Assembly: GCA_037447655.1 (NCBI GenBank)
Contig: JBBHKE010003448.1
Location: 416,918 to 480,917 of the forward strand
From: Zygnema cylindricum
Lineage: Eukaryota > Streptophyta > Zygnematophyceae > Zygnematales > Zygnemataceae
Length of the DNA stretch: 64,000 nt
Direction of reading: 5' to 3'
The position numbers were made by a program, and so were the translations under genes. Shown here one piece after another: positions 53,564 through 64,000 of the stretch (its first letter is position 1; every line of letters starts with the position of its first letter). The notes beneath the pieces were generated by a model. That model had not been told where the DNA came from. It saw nothing but the letters and a program-made list of their open reading frames with translations, and searched no databases.

Positions 53564-54584
53564 TATGTTTCTAGTGCGGTTCCCCAGACCATATGTCCCG
53601 AGAATGTCCAAAACGGAAAAATCCAGGAAAGGGGAACGTTAACGTCATGAGGCTAGCCGGTGAAAGAGGAGACCCTTTGATATTTTGGGGTCAAATCGAA
53701 GTGAGCGCAACTAGCTTCATGGTGGACTCTGGAGCATCAAGAAATTTCATCAACGAGGCAACGGTGAAAAGGTTGAATCTTCCTCTCGTGGTGCTTAAGG
53801 ATCATCAGTCGGTACAATTGGCAGACAGAAGTTCCTTATCCATTACCTGTTGTTCTTTGGTCTAAAATAGACCGCAGAAGCGACCCAGACCAAAGAACAA
53901 CATTACCCATCGTACTCCAAGGTAACGCGTCCGAATCCGGAAATTCCGATGGTACGACACTCTTCATGTATTATCCTTGGGGACCATGAGGTAATCTTGG
54001 GGAAGCCGTGGCTACAAAAATGGAATCAGACGATCAATTAGAGAAGTGGGGCCATGAGAGTGAGGAGAGGTGAGGAAGAGTTTGAGGTAAAAGCGGGAGC
54101 GGCTAGTAAAGGAGCGGAAGAGGGACGCCTACTTTCGGCCTTACAGCTTAAGAGGGCACTCAAAAAAGGGGAAACTATTGGTGTAGCGGTCGTCCAGCCC
54201 ATGGAGGAGGCGAAGGAGGAGATTCCGGAGGAATGGAAGAAGAAGGACCCCGACTTCGACTAAAAAGAAAGTGACGACACCGGAAAGACTTCCGAAGAGG
54301 CCCCGGAAGTCGTGACAAAACTTCTCGAGGAGTACGTAGATGTTTTTCCCCTGAAGCTCCCCAAAGGCTTACCTCCAAAGCGCGAAGTAGACCACAAGAT
54401 AGAGCTTGTTCCCGTAGCGGTACCCCCGGCTTATCGGATGTACAAGATGAGTTACACCGAATTGGATGAACTCAAAAAGCAACTCGCGTAGTTGGTCGAA
54501 GCCGGAGCAATAGAACCGAGCAAATCACCGTATAGAGCCCCCGTTCTCTTCGTGCATATAAAAGATGGAGGTTTTCGTATGCGT
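53564..54584 (+). pseudogene. Ty3/gypsy fragment: nucleocapsid, protease, start of RT
   Basis: Shows CPRECPKRKNPGKGN-type knuckle remains (53600), protease FMVDSGASRNFINEATV (about 53720), and a linker with a Lys/Glu-rich region (54054-54262). The RT entry follows: EYVDVFPLKLPKGLPPKREVDH, AYRMYKMSYTELDELKKQL, APVLFVHIKDGGFRM. It breaks at 54584 where copia element E is inserted, so the rest should lie beyond E, outside the window. Same strand as the chromodomain fragment at 48473, but that piece is the 3' half, so they are not simply one element split by J. Confidence 0.85.
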
Positions 54585-55584
54585 TGTTGAAATAAGTAGT
54601 TTTTGTTGTATTTTCTAGGTCTAAAACTAATTAGTGGAATTATATAAAATAAAATGTAAGCAGCCTGCCTCCATCTCTTCTCTCTTACCCCCATACTTGT
54701 TGTAGTCACTGAAGGAGAGAGAAAGAGAGCGATAGAGCCATGGCTGCCTCAGCTCCATAGGAAGGACTAATGAGTGACTTAAGTCACTCTCATCAAAAGG
54801 TTGAGTCCGGCAGGACTCGAACCCCCGACCAGCAAAGCGCGGCGTAGCCGTTAGCTCTAACCAGTTTGTCGTAGAAGTCCGTTTGGAGATATAGGGTTTC
54901 ATTAGTATTTAAACTGTTGTATAATACAGAAACCATTTAACAGTAATATGGACGAACGGACATAAAACTTGTTAAGGTTTAGTGCGAACGTCATTTCGCA
55001 CAAAACAAATGAAACTGACATTTGTTTTAAACGGTCGACATTCAATGTCAGATTTAATCCGACGCCGCACATCATCGCCGAGATGAAAGAATGGTCACTT
55101 TGGATTTTATGGATGTGGCATGACGTGGCGCCGCGTGGAAGGATGACATTCGGTCGCAAGAATTCTGGAGAATATAAAAACAAGTGGAAAAGTGACACGC
55201 GTCCACTCAGCAGCCTTGTCGTACACTAGCCGTATAGAAAGGACATCGGCCGTAGTACCTTTATGTACTTTACAGTAATATGATTGGTTTTTACTTCAAT
55301 AGATAGGGGTTGTGAGAGAGGTTTAAGACTTAGGAAATTTTGGTAGATAGTCACCTCTCTCTAAGAGAGCTTTGTATAAATTGGCATTTTTGCCGGCTCA
55401 TAACTTATCGTCTGGTTGGCTGTTTTCAGTGATTTTTTTTGCTACGGACTCAAGGGAGTCCAAGCTGCATAGGGATGCATTCAAATTGTTATTTTGCCTT
55501 CCTGGACAGCAGTGGTTGTGGCTTGAAGTGGGTTGAAATACGATATGAGGGTTCGTATACTGTAGTCCGTGGAGTACACATTCA
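54585..55584 (+). repeat. 5' LTR of copia element E
   Basis: TGTTGAAATAAG to ACACATTCA, C subfamily. The left flank TGCGT (54580-54584) is the candidate TSD. Palindrome GAGTGACTT/AAGTCACTC at 54772-54789, tRNA-like B-box 54813-54823 and A-box 54853-54863 (minus strand), GGACTC-AAGG-GAGTCC near 55446. The gag ATG is lost by a small deletion near 55569. Confidence 0.88.
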
Positions 55585-57603
55585 GGATGGGCCCACCTCT
55601 AGGGTCCCACCTTCAATGATTCGGGGTTCACCAAGATGATGATGGAGCGAGGCAAAACGACACCGGGTACGTTAGTGACAAGGAACGCCCGACTTCGAAA
55701 CCCACCAAGATTTGGAGGAGGCAGAACGGCCTTCCGGAGAGTGATGATGGGGACAGCAGGTCCGAAAAGGAAAGGGAAAGAGACACCTCACCCTATTGCC
55801 ACATCGCATCGGCGAGCGGCGACCGTGAAGACCGCGGAGAATGATACTCAAATGTGGGAGGATATAAACATTGTTGCCAAAAACTTTATTCTCAGGCACC
55901 TCACTCAAGCTTTGGCCACTCCTCATCTTCACATTTAAAAGGCCGAGGAGTTGTGGAGAAGTTTGGTGGAGATTTATAGAGCTGGAACTTTTCAGGAGCT
56001 CCATTTTGGCTGAGCAAAAGCTAGTGAGTTACACTTACAAAGGAGGAAAGATGTTAGATTACTGTAATGATCTTTCTTGTATGTATATGGAGATGGAAAG
56101 TGCCAAGTGGACACATAAAATGGAAATGAAAGTTAACACTCATATCATGAAGTTACCAGATGAGTTCGAGAACATAGTGTATCAAGTACAGGAAATGCCT
56201 GATAGTTCATGGAAATGGAACACAGTGGATAAGATGATACTTGTGCAGGAAAACACAATGGAGATTAGGAGAGGAGGAAAGAGCATTCAAGCTCTAGCAG
56301 CAGAAGGGGACTGATGGGGGAAGGACCTAAAGAAACCTTACAAAGGGGAAAGAGATCATTGTGGAGGGCCGAGGCCCCCAAAGGGTCTTTCTCATTTTTG
56401 CAAAAAGCCGGGACACTTCATAGCAGATTGTGTCAAGCTGTCAAAGTTGAGGCTCGAAGAGAACCGTGAAAAGGGTTTTTCCGGAGGGAAGAAAAAGGCA
56501 CTTGTGGTTACAAAAAAGACAGGAGAAACCGAGGATGAGTCCTTTGAGGAGGATGGGGAGGTTCTTCTAGACGAGAGCCTGGAGGAGAAGGAGATCCCTC
56601 GGAGATAGAAATGTGCCCTTGGAGCAATTCGGGAAGCTCCACAGGAAGGATGGATTATCGACTCAGGTGCATCCATACATATGTGTCGTGATAAAGAACT
56701 CTTCACTGAGCTAAGAAAGATCCCTACTGTAGAAATAGAGTATGGGGATGAGAGAGTGGTTACTACAGATTTAGTTGGATCAGTAGATGTGAAAGTCTTA
56801 GTGGAGGGTAAGACTTCTATACTTACATTTTCAAATGTACTCTACATTCCTCAATTGAGTAAAAATCTTGTCTCTATGTCTGTGTTAGATGAAAAAAAGT
56901 TTGATACCTTCACTAGAAAGGGAGTCTTTACAGCTAAGTATGGGGATGAAGTTTACTTCATGGCAGATAAGGGTAGCCAAGGAATGTTTAGGCTTAACCT
57001 GAGTAATAAAAAGAAAAATGCTTACTATGTTGGTGTTCCTAAGTTGATGATTTCGCATAAGCGGTTTGGGCATGTGCATTTTGATAGATTGAGGGAAATT
57101 AAAAAGCTAGGGGTAGTAGAAGGCATTCAGTTTGGGGATAGTGAAATGATGGATGATTGTAGTGGCTGTGCTCAAGGTAAGGCTCATAGACTTCCCTTTC
57201 CCAAAGCCGCCACATATAGAGGTGAGAAAGTATTAAATTTGGTCCACAGAGATATTTGGGGACGAGCAAAAGTACCTTCAATTGGAGGAAAGAGGTTTAT
57301 TATGACAATAACCGATGACTGGGCTAGATACTCTAGAGTTTACTTTGTGAAAACAAAGTCTGAAGCATCAACTTACTTCAAAGAATATAAAGCATGGTGT
57401 GGAAGTTGCATGAAACCCCATTAAGAGGATAACGAGTGATAATGGGGGGGAATATACCTCTAACCAGTTTGAGGAATATATGAGAGATGAGGGAGTGCAG
57501 TACTAGAAAACTGTACCATATAACCCGAAAGACAATGGGGCAGCTGAGAGGTTGAATCGAACCCTATGAGATAGTGCATGTAGTATGTTGGCCGACAAGA
57601 AAA
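55569..57603 (+). pseudogene. Element E gag-pol, truncated by insertion of F
   Basis: The gag start is destroyed. Then gag (ILRHLTQALATPHLHI, about 55890), knuckle HFCKKPGHFIADC (56395), protease DSGAS (56661), and a long intact stretch 56681-57424 covering the protease tail and integrase (CSGCAQGKAHRLPFPKAA, HRDIWGRAK with the core Asp kept). The SDNGGEY region follows after a frameshift, with the catalytic-Glu region reading AAERLNR. It ends at MLADKK (57603). The remainder is predicted right of the window. Confidence 0.88.
55585..55597 (+). promoter_or_regulatory. Primer binding site of element E with 2-bp deletion
   Basis: GGATGGGCCCACC, the consensus lacking TT. The deletion also shifts the gag frame, illustrating the overlap of both functions. 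Confidence 0.65.
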
Positions 57604-58650
57604 TGTAGAAATTAATGGTTTTTAAGTATTTTTTAGGTCTGAATAGAAATAAAGAAGCCGAGGCAGTCTACCTCTAACTTCTCTCTCCAACTCTCAAACT
57701 TGTCGCAGTCACTGAGAAATTGGCGAGGAAGCTAGAGCCATGGCTACCTAGGCTATCCTGAGGTTTACGGGAAGTTTATATTAGTCAAAGAGTGAATTAC
57801 TAAAAGGTTTTTGACGGCGACAGGATTTCATCCTGGTACCTGCCGGCCGTCAGAGAGTAGATAGCCGGTAGCCTTAGCCGTTAAGTCTAGAAGTAGTCTT
57901 ACATAGTATATAGTACGATAATGATTTAAACATTTACACGTAGGATAAATCATTTAACTATAACTGTTAACGAGATACATAGATATGATAGTGTAAAAGT
58001 ACGAATTGCGGTACGGATAAGAAATCAATATCGCGCATTGATTCGTAAGCGAAACAAATACCGCGCATATATTTATTACGGCTACGATCAAATGCGAGTT
58101 TAATCGGACGGTCGGAATTAGCGCCGAGATCGCGGAAGGTGAATTCGGTGGTTTGTGGGCATCGCCACATCGGATGACATGTGGCGATATAACATTGGAG
58201 CGCGGCATCTCCGAGGATTAAAGGAGTGAATCCGGATATTCCACGTGTGGACATTTAGGCTATGTCGTACAATGTCCGTACATAAAATACACTGGCAGCT
58301 GTACTTTTGCGTACGGAACAGTATTCTGATTGGTTCCGTAGATCAGTAGATAGAGTCTGTGAGAGAGATAGGACTTAGAAAAATTAGAAGATAGGACCCT
58401 CTCTCCTAGAGAGCTTCTGTACAAAAGGTCAACTTTGACCCTTTATAACTTACTGCTCAGGGGAGCAAATTCAGAGATTTTTTTTGCTATCAACTCAAGG
58501 GAGTCTTGCCTTCACAAGGGTGAAGGGGGTCAGCGTTTTTGTCTGCCATGGTGGCAGTTATTTTTTCTTAAACACAAAGGGGTCAGGATTATCCTAGAGG
58601 CTTCTTGGAAGCTGTCCACCCTGAGGATTTATGGAGGTCTCAGAGTTTCA
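57604..58650 (+). repeat. 5' LTR of element F (1047 bp)
   Basis: TGTAGAAATTAATGG to CAGAGTTTCA. Holds the gag ATG at 58631, a CCAAT-type GATTGGTT (58328), the AGTTTC-type LTR end and the leader hairpin chain. A tRNA T-arm-like hairpin CAGGAT-TTC-ATCCTG is near 57820. Confidence 0.92.
58427..58557 (+). promoter_or_regulatory. Leader hairpin chain of element F
   Basis: In order: GGTCAA-CT-TTGACC (58427-58440), TGCTC-AGGG-GAGCA (58454-58467), ACTC-AAGG-GAGT (58493-58504), CTTCAC-AAGG-GTGAAG (58510-58525), CTGCCA-TGG-TGGCAG (58543-58557). Loops are mostly AGGG or AAGG. The chain ends about 75 nt before the gag ATG. Confidence 0.7.
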
Positions 58651-61600
58651 GGTTATGGGCCCACCCTCTAGGGTACCAATCTTTAATGGAACTAGCTTCA
58701 TATATTGGGAAAGTTTGATGACAGAAGCTCTATGCCAAAAAAGGTTTTGGGGGATAGTGAGTGGACGATTGGGGCGTCCATCTAGCCTTGGAATTCCTCC
58801 AGGGTTTAAAGAAAGCAGATTCACCAGGAAAGAGGATTCACCTTCAACGGAGGAAACAAAAAAAGGAGAGGTGGTGGACAAAAGAAAGGAGAAAGAGGCG
58901 ACCACACCGATAGCAACTGGTTTAGCATTCATGTCACCTATTCCGAGGAACGACGAGAATGATACTGAAACCTAGGACTTCAACAATATGGCGGCAAAGC
59001 TTTTCATCCTACGCCATCTCACTCAAGGACTTGCATGTCCTCATTTGCAGGTAGAAAGGGCATCCGATCTTTGGATGACTCTCATAGAGATGTACGGATG
59101 TGGTATGATTCAGCAACAACAGTTGGCTGATCAAAGAGTTAAAGAGTATGTATACAAAAAAGGGAAGATGTTGGGTTTTTGCAATGAGCTTGCTACACTC
59201 TTCATGGAGCTAGAGAGTGCGGGAAAAGTTTTTAGTGAAAAAAAAAACGTTAACTGTTTACTGATGAAGTTACCTGATGAGTTCGAGAACATAGTCAACC
59301 GTGTGCGGGACTTGCCGGACTCAAGGTGGATATAGAACTCAGTGGTAGGGATGATTCTCGTTCGAGAGAATACGATTGAGATCCGAAGGGGAGGAAAGAG
59401 TGGCTAAGCCTTGGCAAAAGCGACCGATTGGAGGAACAAGGATTCCCGGAAACCAGTCGGAAACTATGGGGGTAAGGAGCAGAAAAAACAGGTTGACGAG
59501 TTCGAACCAAGGGCTCCCAAAGGTTTATGTCATTTTTGTAAGAAATCCGGGCACTATATGGCAGAGTGCACTTAGCTAACCGAGCTTCAGTTAAAGGAGG
59601 GGCAGACCGGTGGTACCCCGAGAGGAAAGAAAAAGGCCCTTGTCACACAGGTACTTGAGGTAGAATCCGAGGACGAGGACGATGAGCTCCTTTTGGATGA
59701 GGAGTTGGAGGCGAAAACTGAGGTTGAAATTCCACGAAGGCAGAAATGGGCTTACGGTGGATTGAAAGGTGAAGCAGGCTGGATTATAGATTCAGGTGAC
59801 TCAATGCACATGTGTAAGGATAGGCACCTGTTCACTAAGATAAGAAAGATTCCCACCGTAGAGATAGAGTACGGGGATGGGAGGATAGTCACCATTACTC
59901 TTGTAGGATCGGTAGATCTGAAAGTGTTAGTAGAAGGAAAGACATCCATATTAAAATTCTCCGATGTATTGTTTATTCCGGAGCTGAACAAAAACTTTAT
60001 CTCTACTTCTGTATTAGATGATAAGGGTTTTTTCACTAGCACTAGGGAAGGAGTCTTTACTGCTAGTTTTGAAAAGGATGTCTATTTCATTGTTGAGAAA
60101 GGTAGCCATGGGATGTTTAGGCTGATCTTAAGTAATGAAACGAAGAAACTTTATTATGCTGGCGTTCATGATATTATGATGTGGCATAAGAGGCTTGGGC
60201 ATGTGAATCTAGATAAGTTAAGAGAGATGAAAAAGATGGGAGTGGTGGAAGGGATTCAGTTCAGTGAGAGTGATGATATAAGTGATTGTAGTGGGTGTGC
60301 TCAAGGTAAAGCACACAGATTACCCTTTCCTAAAACAGCCACCTAGAAGGGAGAAAAACTTCTAGATCTAGTACACACAGATATTTGGGGACCGGCTAGA
60401 GTGCCCTTACCGGGGGGGGGAAGAGATTTATGATGACTATAACTGATGATTGGTCTCGGTATTCCCGGGTGTATTTTTTGAAAAACAAGTCAGAAGCTGA
60501 GGACTGTTTTAGACAATATAAAGCATGGAGCGAAAAACTCCATGAAACTCCAATCAAGAGAGTAAGGAGTGACAATGGTGGAGAGTGTACTTCTAAGCAG
60601 TTGGAGGATTTTTTGAGGGAAGTTGGGGTTCAACACCAAAAGACAGTTCCAAAAAATCAGGAACAGAATGAGGTAGCTGAAAGGTTAAATAGAACACTAA
60701 GTGATAATGCTAGAAGTATGTTATCGGAAAAGAAGATAGGAAAAAGGTTTTAGGCAGAAGCAATGAACTATGCTAATTACCTCAAAAATAGAGTTCTTAC
60801 TTCAGCTATAAAAGATCAAACACCTTATGAGAGATGGACAGGCCGGAAACCAGACTTATCTCATTTAAAGGTTTTCGGCAGTCAAGTGTTCAGTCTAAAT
60901 ACTGATCGGTCCAATTGGAAGCTAGATCCTAAAGGAAAACCGGACACTTATTAGGATATGATGAAGATGTTAAAGGATATAGAGTTTGTGATCTAAAAAG
61001 GGAAGATATAATCTTAGTAAAGCATCTAGTAGTTATAGATGAAGGAAAGTCTGTGGATCCCTTCAAATATACGAAGTCAGTAAAAATCAGATTTGAGTCA
61101 GAAAATTCCGATGACTTTGAGCTTCCTAACTATCCAGGTTTTAGAGACGATGACATTCTTGCAGGTACAAATAACACTGAAAAAGGACTCGGCTGTGGAA
61201 ACTCCAGTGACAACTCTACCCGAAGCGGAAGACGTGGTGGAAATTGATTCGGAATCAAAGGATAGGGGAGAAATCGAGTTTGTTCGAAAGAATTCACGAG
61301 AACCATCTATTCCGGCCTCAGATTTTGAGGGGGGAAGGAGAAGTAGTAAAAGACTGCAAGAAAAACAGGTTAATAACAAGAACACAAAACTATCTCATCA
61401 AGATGAACCTCGAACTTATGGAGAGGCGATGACTTATCCAGAAAGAAATCGGTGGAAGACAGCCATCAATGAAGAGATGGCCTCAATTATGACAGCCGAT
61501 ACTTGGGAGCTGGTGGATTGTCCACCTAACCGAAAACCAATCGGTTGTAAGTGGGTTTTCAAATTAAAACTGAACCCCGATAACACAATCGAGCGCTACA

Positions 61601-62989
61601 AGGCCCGACTAGTGGCAAAGGGATTTACACAAAAGGAGGGAATTGACTTCGAGGAAACCTTTGCCCCGGTGGTCAGATTTCCCTCCATCCGCATACTCCT
61701 CAGCCTGGCAGCAGCGGAAGACATGAAAGTGCACCAGATGGACATCAAAATAACCTTTTTGCATGGAGAATTGGAAAAGGAGATCTTCATGCGACAACCC
61801 GAAGGGTTTGTGGAAGAAAGAGAGGAGAGTAAGGTATGCCGGCTGATTAAATCTCTTTATGGTTTGAAACTGGCGCCTTGACAGTGGAATAAGAAGCTTG
61901 ATGAGTTTCTTACCGGTCTGGGATATATTCGGATCAGCTCAGATCACTCTATCTATGTTTTCGAAGATGAGGAAAGTTTTATATTTATTGCAATTTATGT
62001 TGATGATTTGCTTGTTTTAAGTAAATAATGGAAAAAATTAATAAACTGAAAACCGATCTTAAGGGGAGATTTGAAATGAACGATATGGGGGAAGCAAAAT
62101 ATATTTTGGGAATTCAAGTAGAGAGAGACCGAAAAAAAAAATTTATAAGATTGACTCAAAAGGAAGCAATAGGGAACATGCTTGAAAAATTTCAAATGGA
62201 TAAAGCTAATAGTTGTACAACTCCAATAGAATTGAAGAAGGGAAGTGAGGGGAGTGAGGAAAAAAGAGTCATAGTCTTAGACGAGGAAATATCTCCTAAA
62301 GAACACAAGATCATGCAGACTAATCCTTACAGGCAAGTAGTGGGAAGTCTTATCTATTTTATGAATCATACCCGTCCGGATTGAGCTACAGCTGTAAGAG
62401 TGCTGCGTAGAAGTCTAAATGCTCCCACTAAGAGGGATTGGGAGGCAGCTTAGAGAGTTCTTAGATACTTGATAGGAATTAGGGATCTATGGTTGCATTT
62501 GGGTGGGGACAATACTGACATCACTACTTGGAGTGATGCTAGTTATGGTGATGCTCCGATGAGGAGATGCACTTCTGGATATGTATTATATGTGGGTGAT
62601 GGGGCTTGCTGTTGGAGTAGCAAACAACAAAAGGTTATTGCTCAGTCCACCATGGAGGCTGAGTATACGGCCTCTTGCTCTGTTGTAAAAGAATTGATGT
62701 GGGTCAAGTCTTTACTTGGTAACTTGGTCATCTTAAGAGTGGTGTGCAGAAAATATTTTGTGATAATCAAGCAGCAATTGCTATTTCTGCCAATCCTAAA
62801 CATCATTTTAAAGCAAAACATATGGACATTAGACTCAGCTTTGTTAGAGAGAAAGTAGAAAATAAAATAATCAGTTTAGAGTACCGACCAGATAGTGAGA
62901 TGGTAGCAGATATGATGACCAAACCTGTGCCTTCCCCTAAGCTAATTTTTTGCAGGGAGAAGTGTGGTCTGAAATTAAGAATTGACTAG
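58631..62989 (+). pseudogene. Element F gag-pol polyprotein (inactivated)
   Basis: Gag from ATG 58631 (MEVSEFQVMGPPSRVPIFNG) with stops at 58973, 59333, 59404 and 59574. Knuckle CHFCKKSGHYMAEC (about 59530); protease DSGDS instead of DSGAS (about 59791); integrase HKRLGHVNL, CSGCAQGKAH, HTDIWGPA. A frameshift falls in a G run near 60415, then SDNGGEC and EQNEVAERLNR. RT has YVDD at 61996-62007, with a stop just before QWNKKLDEF at 61879. RNase H has CCWSSKQQKVIAQSTMEAEY and CDNQAAIAISA, ending TAG 62987-62989. Further frame changes lie near 60950 and 62720. Confidence 0.93.
58651..58665 (+). promoter_or_regulatory. Primer binding site of element F, intact
   Basis: GGTTATGGGCCCACC, identical to C and G, translated as Val-Met-Gly-Pro-Pro. 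Confidence 0.8.
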
Positions 62990-63002
62990 AAAATAAGGGG
63001 AG
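62990..63002 (+). promoter_or_regulatory. Polypurine tract of element F
   Basis: AAAATAAGGGGAG directly before TGTAGAAATT of the 3' LTR. Confidence 0.85.
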
Positions 63003-64000
63003 TGTAGAAATTAATGGTTTTTAAGTATTTTCTAGGTCTGAATAGAAATAAAGAAGCCGAGGCAGTCTACCTCTAACTTCTCTCTCCAACTCCCAAACTT
63101 GTCGCAGTCACTGAGAAATTGGAGAGGAAGCTAGAGCCATGGCTACCTAGGCTATCCTGAGGTTTACAAGAAATTTATATTATTCAAGGGATTAATTACT
63201 AAAAGGTATATGCCAGCGATAAGATTTGATCCTGGTACCTGCCGGCCGTTAGAGAGTAGATAGCCGGTAGCCTTAGCCGTTAAGTCTACAAGTATATAGT
63301 CTTACATAGTATATAGTACGATAATGATTTAAACATGTACACGTAGGATAAATCATTTAACTATAACTGTTAACGGGATACATAGATATGGTAGTGTAAA
63401 AGTACGAATTGCGGTACGGATAAGAAATCAATATCGCGCATTGATTTCATAAGCGAAACAAATACCGCGCATGTATTTATTACGGCTACGATCAAATGCA
63501 AGTTTAATCGGACGACCGGAATTAGCGCCGAGATCGCGGAAGGAGAATTCGGCGGTTTGTGGGCATCGCCACATCGGATGACACGTGGCGATGTGACATA
63601 AGAGCCCGGCATCTCCGAGGATTAAAGGAGCAAATCCGGATATTCCACGTGTGGACATTTAGGCCATGTCGTACAATGTCCGTACATAAAGTACACCGGC
63701 AGCTGTACTTTTGCGTACGGAACTCTATTCTGATTGGTTCCGTATATCAGTAGATAGAGTTTGTGAGAGAGATAGGACTTAGAAAAATTAGAAGATAGGA
63801 CCCTCTCTCCCAGAGAGCTTATGTACAAAAGGTCAACTTTGACCCTCATAACTTACTGCTCAGGGGAGCAAATTCAGAGATTCTTTTTGCTATCGACTCA
63901 GGGGAGTCTTGTCTTCACAAGGGTGAACGTAGTCAGAGTTTTTGTCTGCCAGGGTGGTAGTTATTTTTGCTTAAACACAAAGGGGTCAGGATTATCCTAG
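63003..64000 (+). repeat. 3' LTR of element F (first 998 bp)
   Basis: Matches 57604-58597 and is cut by the window end, with about 50 bp expected to be missing. The inverted repeat AAGTAC (63689-63694) / GTACTT (63705-63710) and the arms CTTCAC-AAGG-GTGAAC near 63912 are visible. Confidence 0.92.

Larger units (their letters stand above)
57604..64000 (+). mobile_element. Copia element F, nearly complete (3' LTR runs off the window)
   Basis: 5' LTR 57604-58650, internal 58651-63002, 3' LTR from 63003. Inserted into element E after GAAAA (57599-57603), the predicted 5-bp TSD. Same subfamily as B. The two LTRs are very similar by eye. Confidence 0.93.

Noticed and set aside
58549-58565. TGGTGGCAGTTATT after GTCTGCCA as the LTR end and primer site
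   Set aside because: TG...CA plus TGG looked attractive, but TSD-defined ends of C, B and G lie about 95-100 bp further right, and this segment is the 3' arm of a hairpin.

Overview
The window looks like a repeat-rich piece of a plant (streptophyte) nuclear genome. Reasons: one spliced host gene with six GT-AG introns, low-complexity and minisatellite introns, and dense layers of decayed Ty1/copia and Ty3/gypsy LTR retrotransposons. No bacterial or organellar gene organisation is visible. I cannot name the species. The primer-site type seen here is known from the copia lineage Osser (algae), Drosophila copia and yeast Ty5, so a non-seed plant is a reasonable guess, but only an inference.

Layout. 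1-1759: 3' end of copia element A (pol tail plus LTR), inserted in the 5' LTR of copia element B. B runs to 13777 but is split by full-length element C (7047-13484, TSD TTAGA) sitting in B's 3' LTR. 13783-15533: minus-strand gag-like relic. 15534-18716: non-coding, with palindrome clusters. 18717-25058: the only convincing host gene, a seven-exon MATE/DTX multidrug and toxin extrusion transporter (654 aa). 25059-26843: intergenic, with a 67-bp minisatellite. 26844-29563: minus-strand copia relic I. 29564-32625: 5' half of copia D. 32626-39070: minus-strand gypsy relic L, holding a 546-bp MITE. 39071-48342: copia H, split by full-length copia G (40859-47031, TSD GCTGC). 48473-50660: gypsy with a chromodomain. 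50661-53563: minus-strand copia J. 53564-54584: gypsy gag-PR-RT fragment. 54585-57603: copia E, interrupted by nearly full-length copia F (57604 to beyond 64000).

All copia coding regions carry in-frame stops and frameshifts; none looks autonomous.

Most interesting signal. The copia subfamilies share an unusual 5' architecture. Insertion junctions with target-site duplications show that the LTR ends inside the gag reading frame, about 20 nt after the gag ATG. The primer-binding site begins immediately after and is itself translated (Val-Met-Gly-Pro-Pro). It is a 15-nt match to the anticodon-arm half of initiator tRNA-Met, which means half-tRNA priming. The LTRs also carry an ordered series of short inverted repeats whose arms change in a compensatory way between subfamilies, and an antisense tRNA-like block with Pol III A and B boxes. 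Taken together these suggest a structured LTR/leader module that should be tested by covariation analysis.
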